64,000 bases of DNA from Galbibacter mesophilus (lineage in GTDB: Bacteria > Bacteroidota > Bacteroidia > Flavobacteriales > Flavobacteriaceae), in NCBI RefSeq assembly GCF_023721415.1, contig NZ_JAMQVC010000001.1, forward strand, positions 620,001-684,000. Direction: 5' to 3'. Below are positions 63,566 through 64,000 of the stretch, one piece after another. The notes beneath the pieces are model-generated. The model did no database searches. It was not told the origin of the DNA and worked only from the letters and a program-made list of their open reading frames with translations. The translations under genes and the position numbers were made by a program. Within the stretch, counting starts at the first letter, position 1. Each line of letters opens with the position of its first letter.

Positions 63566-63660
63566 GTCAGTCTGAGCTTGCCTGTCTGCCGTTACATTTT
63601 GAGTAGATTGAAGCCCCTTTTTCTAAAGGTTTACAAAACCCGGGGAAGCAGGAAAATTTA
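63566..63660. repeat. Decayed dispersed-repeat-like segment between maltose phosphorylase and GH97
   Basis: The 130-bp gap holds TCAGTCTGAGCTTGCCTGTC and a GC-rich CCCGGGGAAGC tract, both unlike the AT-rich gaps elsewhere. The CAGTCTGAGCTTG core resembles short non-coding repeats common in Flavobacteriaceae intergenic DNA. Only one copy is in the window, so its repeat nature is from memory of other genomes. Confidence 0.35.
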
Positions 63661-63680
63661 AAAATATATAGATTACATAA

Positions 63681-64000
63681 ATGAAAAAAATACTATTTAC
63701 CATCTTTATGGTAGTTTCATCACTATCGTATGCACAGCAGTTAAAATCCCCCAACGGAGACTTTTCCATGGAATTTTCTTTGCTGAAGGATGGAACGCCT
63801 ACCTATAAATTAGAATACAAGAAAAAAACGCTCATCAAGGAAAGCAAACTTGGGTTTGAGTTGAAAGATGACGAGAAATCTCTACTGAAGGATTTCTCTG
63901 TTGAGGACACTAAAGCTACCTCTTTTGATGAATCTTGGAAACCAGTATGGGGTGAGGTTGCTGAAATTCGAAATCATTACAATGAATTGGCGGTTCATTT
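63681..64000 (+). CDS. susB: GH97 alpha-glucosidase, SusB-like (N-terminal part; continues beyond window)
   Basis: Secreted glucosidase that releases glucose from maltooligosaccharides in the periplasm. Only the first ~106 residues are present. They show a signal peptide ending SSLSYAQQ and the start of the GH97 N-terminal beta-sandwich: LKSPNGDFSMEFSLLKDGTPTYKLEYKKKTLIKESKLGFEL, with SFDESWKPVWGEVAEIRNHYNELAVH at the edge. The catalytic barrel lies outside, so retaining versus inverting type cannot be checked. It is the last visible gene of the transporter-pgmB-phosphorylase operon, 130 bp after the phosphorylase. Confidence 0.88.
   Translation, partial: MKKILFTIFMVVSSLSYAQQLKSPNGDFSMEFSLLKDGTPTYKLEYKKKTLIKESKLGFELKDDEKSLLKDFSVEDTKATSFDESWKPVWGEVAEIRNHYNELAVH

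Noticed and set aside
1-64000. CRISPR arrays, tRNA or rRNA genes, insertion sequences, prophage genes
   Set aside because: Looked for regular spaced repeats, cloverleaf-type segments, transposase-like proteins and flanking repeats; none could be supported.

Overview
The window looks like a chromosomal segment of a marine-type Flavobacteriaceae (Bacteroidota) genome. The sequence shows AT-rich DNA, SusC/SusD pairs, DUF4270 and DUF4199 proteins, L21 with a C-terminal HhH extension, many lipoprotein signal peptides, few Shine-Dalgarno sites, and several promoters of the Bacteroidota form (TTTG, about 19 nt, TAnnTTTG). The genus cannot be fixed from sequence reading alone. No rRNA, tRNA, CRISPR array, transposase or phage gene was seen.

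Layout. (1) 1-4981: 3' truncated ruvB, an orphan SusD-like lipoprotein with an extra N-terminal beta domain, and an acyl-CoA oxidase-like dehydrogenase. (2) 5001-11395: DUF3332 lipoprotein, then a phytate unit made of a beta-propeller phytase, a TonB-dependent receptor and a TPR/HTH membrane regulator. (3) 11653-24707: housekeeping block: rplU-rpmA, DUF4199, an M16 protease pair (one active, one inactive), a serine-less alpha/beta hydrolase, panC-panD-flippase, a half-length glycogen synthase homologue, DUF4270 lipoprotein and glmS. (4) 24795-29617: TonB receptor plus SGNH hydrolase lipoprotein, and a YHS protein. (5) 29874-45320: LacI regulator 1, an effector-binding-like membrane protein, a tight four-gene lipoprotein operon (three ~1,100-residue VCBS/ASPIC-UnbV proteins plus a vanadium haloperoxidase/PAP2-type enzyme), and a divergent histidine kinase/response regulator pair. 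(6) 45409-64000: an alpha-glucan (starch/maltodextrin) utilization locus.

How the glucan locus works (inference from families). SusC1/SusD1 and SusC2/SusD2 bind and import oligosaccharides across the outer membrane. The SusE-like protein binds glucan at the surface. The lipoprotein GH13 amylase cuts polymer, and GH97 (partial at the right edge) removes glucose in the periplasm. The MFS carrier imports maltose, GH65 maltose phosphorylase splits it with phosphate, and beta-phosphoglucomutase turns beta-glucose 1-phosphate into glucose 6-phosphate. A LacI regulator sits between the two divergent arms. Three AACGTT palindromes lie in that 316-bp gap and a fourth lies before susC2.

Most interesting for follow-up: the VCBS x3/haloperoxidase operon with its neighbouring two-component system, the paralogous LacI pair with a shared recognition helix and the AACGTT sites, the paired dyads and the shared 18-bp repeat before the transporter, and several conserved-looking pseudo-enzymes (half glycogen synthase, serine-less hydrolase, inactive M16).
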